DNA of 58,992 bases from Gemmatimonadales bacterium (lineage in GTDB: Bacteria; Gemmatimonadota; Gemmatimonadetes; Gemmatimonadales; GWC2-71-9), in assembly GCA_025927545.1 (NCBI GenBank), contig JAICLE010000009.1, positions 1-58,992 on the forward strand, read 5' to 3'. Each line of letters begins with the position of its first letter. Position 1 is the first letter of the stretch. The translations under genes and the position numbers were made by a program. Of this stretch, positions 49,591 through 58,957 are shown in pieces. The notes below the pieces were generated by a model. The model did not search any database. It was not told where the DNA came from and worked only from the letters and a program-made list of their open reading frames with translations.

Positions 49591-52494
49591 CTATCGCGTT
49601 CCTTCCAGATCGCCCACGGCGCTCAGCTCCGCCCGCACGCTGTCGAGCTGTGGGACGCGGGACGGCTCGGGGTCCACCCGCATCCGAAGATAGTTCCGGT
49701 AGGCGCGGAGGGCGCCGATGCGGTCATCGGCCAGGGCTGCGAGCCTGCCCTCCAAGCGGTACGACTCGGCGAGGCCGGCGGACTCGGGCTCGCCCAGGGG
49801 GAGCCAGCGGCGCCGCAGCGCGCGGAGGGCGCGGTCGACCCGGCCCTGCCGCTCGTAGAGGCGCGCCAGCTCGAGCGAGGCCCAGCTCGCCCCGCCCTCG
49901 CGCCCGCGCCAGAGCGAATCGGCGACGTCGACCAGATGCGCGGCCTCCGGGTCATGGCGATCGAGAGCCAGCTTGGCCTGGACGATGGCAGCCCCGCGGC
50001 CGTAGAAGCCGTCCGTCGAGTCCTTCGCAGCCAGGTCCCGCCAGCGCTCCAGCAGCCGCCGGCCCGCCGCTGCGTCTCCCCGCCAGGTGCGCCAGATGTC
50101 GAGCTGTTCGGCGTCCATGATCGTGGTATCCGCCGGGCCGCCGCCGAACCAGAAGGCGCCGAGGTCCGAGACCTGTCCGGCGCCGTGCTGGTCCAACGTC
50201 GCCAGCGTGTCGATCCACTTTGCGGCCTCGGCGGGGCGACCCACGTTCCAGAGGTAACGCGCGCGGTCGGCGGCCATGACGATCCGTTCCGCCTTCGTCG
50301 CGGAGAGACGATGGACGGCATCCAGGAAGCTGTCGCGATGCGCGATCGTGACGCTGTCGAGCGGAGTGAAAAACAGGATTCCTCGCGGAACCTGCGCGGA
50401 CCCGGAATCGAGGCCGGAGAGAAACGCCGCGATTCCCGCCCCGTCCCGGTCGGCCTGGAGCAGATTCCACCGCGCCATCGGCACGCCCTCCGCGGCCGAA
50501 TCGAGTGCGATCAACCGGCGGGTCCAGAGCCGCTGCGCGGCCGTATCGCCCGCCGCGTGGGTCAGGGACGCGAGATGCTGGATCGGGCCGCCATAGAGCG
50601 AGTCGCGCTGGAATGCCTGCTCGAACGCTTGCCGGGCCCTGAGCTCCGGCTCGGGAATCTCCGCCAGACGGCCGAAATGGAACAGGTCATCGCCCAGGTA
50701 ATACCAGGCATCGGCGCTCTCGGGAATGGCTTGCACGGCATGCTCGGCGTCCGCGATCCGCACGGTCCAGGGCGTCGTCTTCGGATAGCGTGAGCCGAGC
50801 CGAAGCGACAGGAAGAGCTGGTCCTGCGGATTCAGCCGGTCGCGGTACTGCCACGCAAGCCGCTGGATCCGCCGGATGTCCGTAGTCGCGGGGTGCCAGC
50901 CGTCGGACTCGACGAGGGCGGACAGCGCGAGCGCGAACGTCGAATCCAGCTCCACCGCGCGGGCGAGCAGCGGCGTGGAGTTCTGGAACGCACCGCGGCG
51001 GTAGGCGGCGACGCCGTCGAGGTAGGCGCGGAGGGCATCGAGGTTGGTCGTCGTGAGCGCACTCAACTGCGCGGAGCTCGCGCCGGCGCCGAGGGCCAGC
51101 AACTGCGCCGTGAGCCGGTCGATCAGGATGAAGAGACTGTCCTTCGACCCGGCCACGCTGGTCTGCGTCAGGGTCTTGCCCCCTGGAACGGAAACGAGCG
51201 ACGCGTTCATGACCAGATGATCCGCCGATCCCACGATACTGCCCTGCAGCACTCGCCCGGCACCAACCTTCCGCGCCACGCCGGCAACGGCGTCCTCCGG
51301 TAAATCCTGGGCATCGCCGCCGCCGGCGTCGCGCACGGCGGCCAGCACCGAGCGGGTGTCGGCGGCGCGTGGGCCGCCTTCGCCGGTGAGCTTCGCCTGC
51401 AGCAGATCCACCATGCCCTGCCGCAGGTACTGCACGCTCGGGTCGGCGCCGGCGGTGCGGAACGGCAGGACGGCGACGAGATTGGGGTCGAGTGGACGGG
51501 CAGCAGTGCGCGCCCAGGGCTTCCACACAACGAGCGCGACGGCGGCCAGCAGCGCCGCCGCCGCCGCCGCCCAGCTCCAGCGGAATTTCCCCGGCGATTT
51601 CACCGGACGGGCCGCCACGGGCCGCGTCTGGGTCGGCGTTATCCCGCCGCTCGGCAGGGCCAGCGGCTCGAGTGCCGCCACCAACTCGTCCGCGGTCTGA
51701 AACCGGTCGGCGGGCCGCTTGGCGAGGCAGCGCATCACCAGCGCCTCGAGGGCGGGGGAGAGCCCGTCGCGCTGGTGGCCCACCGGCACCGGGGCGCGGG
51801 TCACATGGGCCGCCAGGGTCTGCTGCGGGCTGAGCCCGGCAAAAGGAGGCGCGCCGGTGAGCATCTCGTAGCCCATCACGCCGAGGGCATAGATGTCCAC
51901 CCGTCCGTCCATCTGCGGGTCGGCCGTGGCCTGCTCCGGCGCCATGTAGGCCGGCGTACCAAGCGCCACACCGGCCGACGTAAGCTGGGGGCCGCTCACG
52001 GCCTCGGTCACCGCCTTGGCCACGCCGAAGTCCATGACCATGGCGTGCCGGCCCGACAGCATCACGTTTTCCGGCTTGATGTCGCGATGGACCACGCCCG
52101 CCTGGTGAGCTGCGGAGAGTGCCTCGGCGATCTCGCCAAGCAGCCGCACCGCCTCGGGTACCGGCAGCTCGCCGCCGCGGGTCAGGCGGTCGCGCAGCGT
52201 CTCGCCCTCGACGTACGGCATCACGTAATAGAAGAAGCCGCTTGCGTCGCCCGAGTCGAGCAGGCCCAGGATGTGGGGATGCTGGAGCCGGGCCGCGACC
52301 TCGATCTCCCGGGCGAAACGCTCGGGGCCGAGCGTGGCGGCCAGCTCCGGGCGCAGCACCTTCACCGCCACCCGGCGGTGGTGCTTCAGGTCCTCGGCGA
52401 GGTATACGGTCGCCATGCCGCCTTGGCCGAGCTCCCGCTCGATGCGGTAGCGATCGGCGAGGGCCGCCTGCAGTCGGGACATCGGCTCGGTCAT
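49591..52494 (-). CDS. Membrane Ser/Thr protein kinase with extracytoplasmic TPR-like region
   Basis: 967 residues. The N-terminal Hanks-type kinase (16-280) is intact: GQGGMATVY, Lys45 in VAVKVL, HRDIKPEN (136-143), DFG (155-157) and APE. A Pro/Lys linker leads to one membrane helix (about 306-325). Outside, a TolB-like segment (VAVLPFRTAGADPSVQYLRQGMVDLLQAKLTGEGG) is followed by long helical TPR-like sequence to the end. This architecture recurs in Gemmatimonadota, Acidobacteriota and Myxococcota kinases and suggests signal sensing outside the membrane; ligand unknown. Divergent from the DUF4142 gene. Confidence 0.93.
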   Translation of the reverse strand: MTEPMSRLQAALADRYRIERELGQGGMATVYLAEDLKHHRRVAVKVLRPELAATLGPERFAREIEVAARLQHPHILGLLDSGDASGFFYYVMPYVEGETLRDRLTRGGELPVPEAVRLLGEIAEALSAAHQAGVVHRDIKPENVMLSGRHAMVMDFGVAKAVTEAVSGPQLTSAGVALGTPAYMAPEQATADPQMDGRVDIYALGVMGYEMLTGAPPFAGLSPQQTLAAHVTRAPVPVGHQRDGLSPALEALVMRCLAKRPADRFQTADELVAALEPLALPSGGITPTQTRPVAARPVKSPGKFRWSWAAAAAALLAAVALVVWKPWARTAARPLDPNLVAVLPFRTAGADPSVQYLRQGMVDLLQAKLTGEGGPRAADTRSVLAAVRDAGGGDAQDLPEDAVAGVARKVGAGRVLQGSIVGSADHLVMNASLVSVPGGKTLTQTSVAGSKDSLFILIDRLTAQLLALGAGASSAQLSALTTTNLDALRAYLDGVAAYRRGAFQNSTPLLARAVELDSTFALALSALVESDGWHPATTDIRRIQRLAWQYRDRLNPQDQLFLSLRLGSRYPKTTPWTVRIADAEHAVQAIPESADAWYYLGDDLFHFGRLAEIPEPELRARQAFEQAFQRDSLYGGPIQHLASLTHAAGDTAAQRLWTRRLIALDSAAEGVPMARWNLLQADRDGAGIAAFLSGLDSGSAQVPRGILFFTPLDSVTIAHRDSFLDAVHRLSATKAERIVMAADRARYLWNVGRPAEAAKWIDTLATLDQHGAGQVSDLGAFWFGGGPADTTIMDAEQLDIWRTWRGDAAAGRRLLERWRDLAAKDSTDGFYGRGAAIVQAKLALDRHDPEAAHLVDVADSLWRGREGGASWASLELARLYERQGRVDRALRALRRRWLPLGEPESAGLAESYRLEGRLAALADDRIGALRAYRNYLRMRVDPEPSRVPQLDSVRAELSAVGDLEGTR

Positions 52495-52677
52495 CCGTGG
52501 GCTTTGCGTGGGGAGGGGTGAAAGATGGGGGGAAAGGGGTTGGCGGGCCAGCACCGGACCCCGGAGAGCCACATCCGGCGGGACGTCACCAGCAGACGAA
52601 ACCATCTGGGGCAATCGTCCGTCTAAAGCTGGAGCCCGGATCGAGTCCACTTCGGCATTACACGAAAGGATCAGAGT

Positions 52678-53241
52678 ATGGTCGTCAAGTTTCTGGCCCC
52701 CGCAGCGGTTGCCGGCCTCCTGCTGAGCGCGATGGCGGCCCCGGCGCCGGTAGCGGCGCAGCAGGCGGGGCTGGCCACGGACAGCAGCTTCATCCAGATG
52801 GCCGGCAGCCTTGGTCTCTTGCAGGTGAAGCTCGGGAAGCTGGCGGAGAAGAAGGGTTCGAGCGCCGGCGTCACCGATTTCGGCAAGCGGATGGTGGCCG
52901 AGTACTCCCGGACAAACGAGGAGCTCGCGGCCGCGGCGAAACAGGCGGCGTTCCCCGCGCCCGTCGTGCTGCGAGAGCACAAGCAGGTGGTCGACCGGTT
53001 TCTGGGAACGAGCCGTTCCTCGTTCGACAAGAACTACATGGCCGCCATGGTGGATTACGACCGCCAGGCCGTCGATCTGTTCAAGCAGGAAGCCGAGAAC
53101 GGACGGGTGGCGTCGCTGAAGGCGCTGGCCTCGCGGATGCTGCCCGCGGTGCAGCAGCATCTGGCGCTGGCCACGCAGACAGCGGGGTCGGTCGGGGCAG
53201 ACCTCACCGCGTCGACGTCGAGCCGGCGGCAGGGGTCCTGA
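52678..53241 (+). CDS. Exported DUF4142 protein
   Basis: 187 residues. A signal peptide (LAPAAVAGLLLSAMAAPAPVAAQ) is followed by a ferritin-like helical domain: DSSFIQMAGSLGLLQVKLGKLAEKKGSSAGVTDFGKRMV, FDKNYMAAMVDYDRQAVDLFKQEAENG and LPAVQQHLALA. The motif FGKRMVxxYSxxN is standard for DUF4142. Possibly envelope stress protection. AAAGGA precedes ATG 52678. The 183 bp between it and the divergent kinase gene hold both promoters but no clear consensus. Confidence 0.88.
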   Translation: MVVKFLAPAAVAGLLLSAMAAPAPVAAQQAGLATDSSFIQMAGSLGLLQVKLGKLAEKKGSSAGVTDFGKRMVAEYSRTNEELAAAAKQAAFPAPVVLREHKQVVDRFLGTSRSSFDKNYMAAMVDYDRQAVDLFKQEAENGRVASLKALASRMLPAVQQHLALATQTAGSVGADLTASTSSRRQGS

Positions 53242-53283
53242 ACGAGCTCTGGGCAGCCGGTCAGCCCAACATCTAATCCTCAT

Positions 53284-53350
53284 CGAACGCGAGGGATCTT
53301 GCCCCGGGAACAAGTCGCTCCCGGCGGCCAGGATCCCTTCGCTGCGTTCA
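53284..53350. repeat. Degenerate palindromic intergenic repeat
   Basis: CGAACGCGAGGGATCTTG at 53284-53301 and CAGGATCCCTTCGCTGCGTT at 53329-53348 form an imperfect inverted pair around CCCCGGGAACAAGTCGCTCCCGG-like sequence. It shares the GAGGGATC and GATCCCT(T)CGCT cores with the repeat region near 46.76 kb, so the two may be copies of one dispersed element. It lies between convergent genes. Confidence 0.5.
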
Positions 53351-53357
53351 AGTCACA

Positions 53358-54003
53358 TCAGTACGCCACCCCGAAGCGCTCGCCGATGTGCCGCGGGCGC
53401 TCCAGCTCGTCCAGCACCGCGACCGCGTAGTCCTCGAACGAGATGACTTCCCCGCCGAGTCGGTCAGCAGCCGGTCTCCCGTCGTCCGGTACTTCCCGGT
53501 GCGCTCACCCGGGCCGAGCTCTTCGGCCGGGCTGAGGTAGGTCCAGTCGAGTCCCTCGGCCTCGCTGCGCCAGACGGACAGCGCCTGGCGTCCCTCGCGC
53601 GCCTCGGCCTTGGAGGCGTCGGGGAAGCCCGGCTGATCGGCCAGGACCTTTCCGGGGGCGACCTCGAGACTGCTGGCGCCGCCCACATGGAGGACGCGCT
53701 TCACGCCGGCGGCCCGGAGGCCGGCGATGAGGGCGCGCGCGTTCGCGGCGAGGGAGGGCGCGGGGAGCCCGCGTGCGTTGGGCCGGGGCGAGATCGCGCT
53801 CACCGCCGCGTCGGCACCCCGGACGACTCGGGCGACGTCCTCCGCCCGGGTGGCATCGCCTTTCACCAGGCGGACGCGCGGATCGGGTGGCTGGACGGCG
53901 GCGGGATCCCGCACGACGCCCACGACTTCATGGCCGCGGCTCAAGGCTTCCTGCGAGATGCGCCGCCAATGTTCCCGGTGGCGCCGATGACGACGATTTT
54001 CAT
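53358..54003 (-). pseudogene. NAD(P)-binding (NmrA/epimerase-like) gene with two frameshifts
   Basis: ATG 54003 opens a normal start (MKIVVIGATGNIG), but the frame then hits a TGA. Skipping one base near 53966 restores RRISQEALSRGHEVVGVVRDP and most of the protein. A second slip near 53457 is needed to reach [25 protein letters not shown] and the stop at 53358. Both are single-base losses in GGC/GGG-rich spots; with both corrected the protein would be 215 residues, normal for this NAD(P)H-binding family. Either a decaying gene or sequencing errors. Confidence 0.8.
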
Positions 54004-54010
54004 GACACCC

Positions 54011-55096
54011 CTACCCGACCGACGCGGCCGTCCCCTGCTCTGCCGATCTCTGGGTTGCTGCGCCGACCAGCTCCCGTACGCGGGGGATTACCTCGCGGCC
54101 GTAGAGCTCGATGCTCCGGAGCATGGTCTCGTGCGGCAGCGTGCCGGCGCTGTACTTGAGATCGAAGCGGGAGGCGCCGAGGACGCCGACGGTCGCAGCG
54201 ATCTTCCGTGCGACGGTCTCTGGCGAGCCGACGTAAAGCGATCCCACGGCAATCTCGCGGTCGAACTCCGCCCGGCTGGTGGGGCCCCAGCCGCGCTCGG
54301 CGCCGATCCGATTGCGCATCACCTGGTAGTGGGGCCAGAGCTGTTCGCGGGCCTCGGCGTCGGTGTCGGCGATGTGGCCCGGCGAGTGGACGCCGACGAG
54401 CAGCGGCGGGCGCCCGAGCCGGGCGAGCGCCTGGTGGTAGAGCTCGACGTAGGGTGCGAAGCGGCGCGGATCGCCGCCGATGATGGCGAGCGTGAGCGGG
54501 AAGTTGTATCGCGCCGCCCGGACGACCGACTCGGGGCTCCCGCCGACGCCCACCCAGACGCTGAGCGGCTGCTCCACTCGGGGAGTGACGGAGGCCACGT
54601 CGAGCGGCGGACGCACGGTGCCCTTCCAGCGCACCGGCCGGCCGGTCTGGTCGGCATCCCGGATGGCCGCGAACAGCGCGAGCTTCTCCTCGAAAAGGAC
54701 TTCGTAGTCATCGAGCGAGTAGCCGAAGAGCGGGAACGACTCGGTGAACGAGCCGCGGCCGAGGATCACCTCGGCGCGGCCGTTGGAGACGGCATCGAGG
54801 GTGGCGAAGCGTTCGTAAACGCGGACCGGATCGTCGGTGCTGAGCACAGTGACGGCGGTGCCTAGGCGGATGCGGGCGGTGCGTGCGGCGATGGCGGCGA
54901 GAACGACTTCCGGGGCGCTGATGGCGAAGTCGGGGCGGTGGTGCTCGCCGAGGCCGAAGGAGTGGACGCCGAGCTGGTCGGCGAGGGCGGCCTCGGCGAG
55001 GACGTCTCGGAGGACGCGGGCCTGCGATCGGGGGCGGCCGGCCGCATCCGCGGAGACGTCGCCGAAGGTGTCGAGGCCGAGCTCGATGGATGACAT
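54011..55096 (-). CDS. LLM-class flavin-dependent oxidoreductase
   Basis: 361 residues, bacterial luciferase-like TIM barrel. LGVHSFGLGEHHRPDFAISAPEVVLAAIAARTARIRLGTAVTVL is a close fit to family members, as are DDPVRVYERFATLDAVSNGRAEVILGRGSF and VWVGVGGSPESVVRAA. It would use FMNH2 or F420 to oxidise an organic substrate. ATG 55096 preferred to GTG 55102. Same strand and 7 bp from the frameshifted gene, so they probably formed an operon. Confidence 0.92.
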   Translation of the reverse strand: MSSIELGLDTFGDVSADAAGRPRSQARVLRDVLAEAALADQLGVHSFGLGEHHRPDFAISAPEVVLAAIAARTARIRLGTAVTVLSTDDPVRVYERFATLDAVSNGRAEVILGRGSFTESFPLFGYSLDDYEVLFEEKLALFAAIRDADQTGRPVRWKGTVRPPLDVASVTPRVEQPLSVWVGVGGSPESVVRAARYNFPLTLAIIGGDPRRFAPYVELYHQALARLGRPPLLVGVHSPGHIADTDAEAREQLWPHYQVMRNRIGAERGWGPTSRAEFDREIAVGSLYVGSPETVARKIAATVGVLGASRFDLKYSAGTLPHETMLRSIELYGREVIPRVRELVGAATQRSAEQGTAASVG

Positions 55097-55299
55097 GGGC
55101 ACGTAACGGACGGGCTAGCGGAAGGGTTCCCCGGGCGAGGGCGTCGCGCTTGACATGGGCTTGACGTCGCCCGCGTAGCCTGGATTGCAAAGAGCCTGGG
55201 CCGAGCTGCATGTTCTCTCCACCGGTCCCTACATCATACACGGGCTTGCCGGCCCCTTGACGTGCTCGCTCGATGACGAGACGGGCACTGGTATTTCCC

Positions 55300-57969
55300 A
55301 TGTCCAACTCGACCTTCCCCCGCCTTCTGTCGAGCCTTGCCGGCGTCCTAGTGGTGGGCCTGACCGCCACCTGCGTCGAGCAGCCCACCGACCCACCCGA
55401 AGCTGCCGGCGCCCCGGCGCGCGGGGCGCCATCAGCCGCGGAGATGGCGGAGGCCGGGGCCACCAGCATCGTCCACACCCGGCTCACGTCGGGGAACAGC
55501 GCGGTGAATGCAAAGGTCTGCGCCACCGCGAGCATCGCGCCGGCAGCCAACGCGCTCGTCACGGTCGCCGTGCTGGGCCATAATGGCACCGCGGCCGCGC
55601 CGAGTCCTACCGTCACGGGCGGCGGCATGGCGGCGTGGACCCAGGTCGCGACCGTGACCTTCGACGGTATGGCCAGCCCACACAAGCGACTGACCGTCTT
55701 CCGCGCGCTCAGCTCCTCCCCCGGCAGCGGGCCGCTCAGGATCACGTTCACCACCATGCAGGCCAACTGCGAGTGGATCGTCTCGCAATGGAAGGGGGTG
55801 GAGACGTCCGGCACGAATGGCGGCAACGCCATCGCGCAGTCCGCCCCCGCCCGCGGCGACAACGTCACCGGACTGGTCGTGACGCTCGGCGCCTTCGCGA
55901 GCCCTGGCAACGTTGCGTACGGGGTCATCGGCGTCCGGAGGAGCGCGGCGGGCATCACTCCCGGCGCGGGGTTCACCGAGATTGCCGAGCGCCCGTCCGG
56001 CGAGACGCCGCCCTCCGACCTCCAGGCCGAGCGGTCGACCGGCGACCGCACGATCGACGGCCGGTGGTCCAGGGCGAACGGCGGCGCGCTGGGTCTCGAG
56101 ATCAAGGCCGCATCGTCGTCGAGCCCGGTGGCGTCGGTCGACGTGTCGCCGGATTCGGCGAGCGTGGCGGTCGGGGGGACCCTGCAGCTCGCGGCGGCTC
56201 TAACGGACGCGGGAGGCGAGCCGCTGACCGGCCGTGCCGTGACCTGGGCGAGCGGGGATGCCGCGGTGGCGACCGTATCGGGCGCCGGCCTCGTCACCGC
56301 GGTGGCGGAGGGGACCACGACGATCACGGCGACGAGCGAAGGGAAGAGCGGCACGGCGCGAATCACGGTCAGCGCCACTCCTCCGGGCGTGGCCTCGGTG
56401 GAGGTCACGCCGTCGGCGCCGACCATCGCCGCCGGCAGCACGGTGCAGCTCACCGCCACGCCCAAGGACGCGCAGGGCCGGCCGCTGAGCGGGCGCACCG
56501 TGACCTGGGCGACCAACGCCCCTCGGGCGGCCACCGTCTCGAGCACGGGCCGGGTGACCGGCGTGGCCGCCGGCACGGCGATCATCACCGCGACGAGCGA
56601 GGGTATTCAGGGCACGTCCAGCGTGACCGTCACCGCACTCTCCCCATCAGCGCTGGCCGGGGAGTGGTCATCGGTGAGGCGTTCGCCCATCGTCCAGCTC
56701 CATCTCCATCTGCTGGCGAACGGCCGGGTGCTGAGCTGGGGCCTCGCGGGCTCGCCCCAGGTCTGGGATCCGGCGACGGAAATCTTCACGGCCGTGCCCA
56801 GCCCTTCGCTCCTGTTCTGCGCCGGCCACACGTTCCTGCCCGATGGCAAGCTGCTCGTGGCCGGCGGGCACATCAGCAACGGCCACGGCCTGCCCAGCAC
56901 CAACATCTTCGACCCGGCCACCGGCTCGTGGCAGGCGGCCGCGCCGATGGCGGCGGGCCGCTGGTATCCGACCACCACTACCCTGCCAAACGGGGAGGTG
57001 CTGGTGCTCTCGGGACAGGACGAGTCGGGCGCGGTCAACGCCATCCCGGAAATCTGGAACGGAAGTGCATGGCGCAAGCTCACGACGGCGAGCCGGACGC
57101 TGCCGAACTACCCCCGCACGTTCGTCGCGCCCGACGGCCGGGTGTTCTACGCCGGGGCGGCGCAGCAGTCGCGCTGGCTCGACGTCACGGGGACCGGCGA
57201 GTGGTCCAACGGCCCTCGGTTGAACTTCGGCGCCCGTCCCTATGGCTCCGCGGTCATGTACCTGCCCGGCAAGATCCTCTACGTCGGCGGTGGCACTCCG
57301 CCGACCAGCACCGCCGAGGTCATCGACCTGAACACCCCCTCACCCCAGTGGACGTACACCGGCTCCATGGCCTACGCCCGCTGGAACACCAATGCTACCC
57401 TGCTGCCGACCGGGGACGTGCTGGTCACCGGCGGCACCAGCCTCGCCGACCGCGCGGACCCGGCCGGCGCCGTCAACGTGGCCGAGCTGTGGAGCCCGGC
57501 CACCGGACAGTGGACCCAGCTCGCGAGCGCCGCGCCGCTGCTCCGCGGCTATCACTCGACGACGGTGCTGCTGCCGGACGGCCGGGTGCTCCACAGCGGC
57601 GGCGGCGACGGCGGCGGGGTCCCCAACAACCTCAACTACGAGCTGTACTCGCCCCCGTATCTGTTCAAGGGCGTGCGCCCGGTCATCAGCGGAGCGACCC
57701 CGGATGACGTGGGGTACGGGCAGGCTCTCGCGTTAGCCACGCCGGACGGTCCGGCCATCGCCAAGGTGACGCTGATCCGGACCGGGTCCGTCACGCACGC
57801 GTTCGACCAGGCCCAGCTCCTCGTGCCGCTCGAGTTCTCGCAGGCGTCGGGCGGACTTTCCGTGACACTGCCCGCGAGCCGGACCGCGGCACCGCCGGGG
57901 CCGTATCTGCTGTTTCTCGTCAACTCGGACGGGGTGCCATCGGGCGGGCGGATCATGCGGCTGCGGTAG
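55300..57969 (+). CDS. Exported galactose/glyoxal-oxidase-like radical copper oxidase
   Basis: 889 residues. Signal sequence, an N-terminal beta domain (about 45-270), two Big_2 Ig-like domains (VASVDVSPDSASVAVGGTLQL; VASVEVTPSAPTIAAGSTVQL), a kelch-type propeller and a C-terminal Ig-like DUF1929 domain. The residues that build the Tyr-Cys cofactor and copper site of galactose oxidase have counterparts: Cys in LFCAGHTFLPDGKLLVAGG, Tyr in GRWYPTTTTLPNGEVLVLSG, Tyr-His in GYHSTTVLLPDGRVLHSGGG, and His in SVTHAFDQAQ. It would oxidise an alcohol or aldehyde to yield H2O2 outside the cell. An upstream ATG (55273) is possible. Confidence 0.88.
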   Translation: MSNSTFPRLLSSLAGVLVVGLTATCVEQPTDPPEAAGAPARGAPSAAEMAEAGATSIVHTRLTSGNSAVNAKVCATASIAPAANALVTVAVLGHNGTAAAPSPTVTGGGMAAWTQVATVTFDGMASPHKRLTVFRALSSSPGSGPLRITFTTMQANCEWIVSQWKGVETSGTNGGNAIAQSAPARGDNVTGLVVTLGAFASPGNVAYGVIGVRRSAAGITPGAGFTEIAERPSGETPPSDLQAERSTGDRTIDGRWSRANGGALGLEIKAASSSSPVASVDVSPDSASVAVGGTLQLAAALTDAGGEPLTGRAVTWASGDAAVATVSGAGLVTAVAEGTTTITATSEGKSGTARITVSATPPGVASVEVTPSAPTIAAGSTVQLTATPKDAQGRPLSGRTVTWATNAPRAATVSSTGRVTGVAAGTAIITATSEGIQGTSSVTVTALSPSALAGEWSSVRRSPIVQLHLHLLANGRVLSWGLAGSPQVWDPATEIFTAVPSPSLLFCAGHTFLPDGKLLVAGGHISNGHGLPSTNIFDPATGSWQAAAPMAAGRWYPTTTTLPNGEVLVLSGQDESGAVNAIPEIWNGSAWRKLTTASRTLPNYPRTFVAPDGRVFYAGAAQQSRWLDVTGTGEWSNGPRLNFGARPYGSAVMYLPGKILYVGGGTPPTSTAEVIDLNTPSPQWTYTGSMAYARWNTNATLLPTGDVLVTGGTSLADRADPAGAVNVAELWSPATGQWTQLASAAPLLRGYHSTTVLLPDGRVLHSGGGDGGGVPNNLNYELYSPPYLFKGVRPVISGATPDDVGYGQALALATPDGPAIAKVTLIRTGSVTHAFDQAQLLVPLEFSQASGGLSVTLPASRTAAPPGPYLLFLVNSDGVPSGGRIMRLR

Positions 57970-58054
57970 AACTATCTTGACCGCGCTTGGGTGAAAGCGC
58001 ATTTGGGGATCTCCGGCCGCTCCCCTCAACCGGGACCGCCTATCAACTCAGTGA

Positions 58055-58086
58055 ACCGCCGCCAAGAGGTCGCGACTCTCGGCGGT
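58055..58086 (+). terminator. Hairpin after the copper oxidase gene
   Basis: ACCGCCG (58055-58061) pairs with CGGCGGT (58080-58086), with inner AGAG/CTCT pairs; GGTTTCG follows. It lies 86 bp after the stop. No other feature was recognised in the 259-bp gap to the next gene, apart from CTATCTTGACCGC at 57972-57984, which repeats the sequence just before the YggX-like start. Confidence 0.45.
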
Positions 58087-58228
58087 GGTTTCGCGTTCGA
58101 GGACCGTCGTGGGTTGCAACCACGCGAACCCGCGCTATGCTGCAATTGGGAGTGCGCTCCGCTGGAGCGCCGGGCACGCGCCGGCTGCGCGCGCCAGGGC
58201 AGAACCCGCAATAACATGGAGTCGAACG

Positions 58229-58957
58229 ATGGCAAAGGTCCTCATGGTACTCACGTCCCACGACCGGCTGGGCGATACCGGTCAACCCACGGGCTTCTGG
58301 CTGGAGGAGCTCGCGGCGCCGTATTACGTCCTTAAGGACGCGGGTGTCGACATCACCCTCGCGTCACCCAAGGGGGGCCAACCGCCGATCGACCCCAAGA
58401 GCGATGACCCCGAGGCCCAGACTCCAGCCATGCGGCGATTCAGGAAGGATCCGGACGCGCAGCGCGCGCTGGCGAACACGGCCAAGCTCTCGACCGTCTC
58501 GGCGGACGATTACGACGCGGTCTTCTATCCGGGCGGCCACGGGCCGCTGTGGGATCTGGCGGAAGACCGGGATTCCATTTCGCTGATCGAGCGGCTGTAC
58601 GCCGCGGGGAAGCCCGTAGCGGCCGTGTGCCATGGTCCGGCGGCGCTTCGCCACGCGAAGGCCGCCGACGGGACGCCCCTGGTCAAGGGGAAGGTAGTCA
58701 CCGGCTTCGCCGACAGCGAGGAAGCCGCGGTCGGCCTCACGAACGTGGTGCCGTTCCTGGTGGAGGACGCCCTCCGTGCCGACGGCGGCAAGTACTCCAA
58801 GGGCGCGGATTGGGCGGATCATTCCGTGACGGACGGCAACCTGATCACCGGGCAGAATCCGGCATCCTCGGAATCGGCGGCCCGGGCGCTGCTGGAACAA
58901 CTCGAAGCCAGGCTCGGAACGGCGCCAGCCACACGTGGGGCGCACCCCGGATCGTAG
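58229..58957 (+). CDS. DJ-1/PfpI-family type 1 glutamine amidotransferase-like protein
   Basis: 242 residues. The nucleophile elbow AVCHGPAAL carries the catalytic Cys; TGFWLEELAAPYYVLKDAGVDITLASPKGGQPPIDP at the N-terminus gives the Glu and the shape of the Hsp31/glyoxalase III-like branch; the His may be in GGHGPLWDL. Members detoxify methylglyoxal or act as chaperones/deglycases. The N-terminus and PGGHGPLWDLAEDRDS match the branch of about 230 residues. GGAG precedes ATG 58229. Confidence 0.9.
   Translation: MAKVLMVLTSHDRLGDTGQPTGFWLEELAAPYYVLKDAGVDITLASPKGGQPPIDPKSDDPEAQTPAMRRFRKDPDAQRALANTAKLSTVSADDYDAVFYPGGHGPLWDLAEDRDSISLIERLYAAGKPVAAVCHGPAALRHAKAADGTPLVKGKVVTGFADSEEAAVGLTNVVPFLVEDALRADGGKYSKGADWADHSVTDGNLITGQNPASSESAARALLEQLEARLGTAPATRGAHPGS

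Noticed and set aside
52495-53313. Upstream extension of the kinase frame to 53313
   Set aside because: It would overlap the DUF4142 gene on the opposite strand and adds Arg/His-rich sequence; the kinase domain start fits ATG 52494.
55150-55189. TTGACA/TTGACG pair as promoter of the copper oxidase gene
   Set aside because: No acceptable -10 box at 16-18 bp; the nearest candidates are 18-20 bp away and poor.
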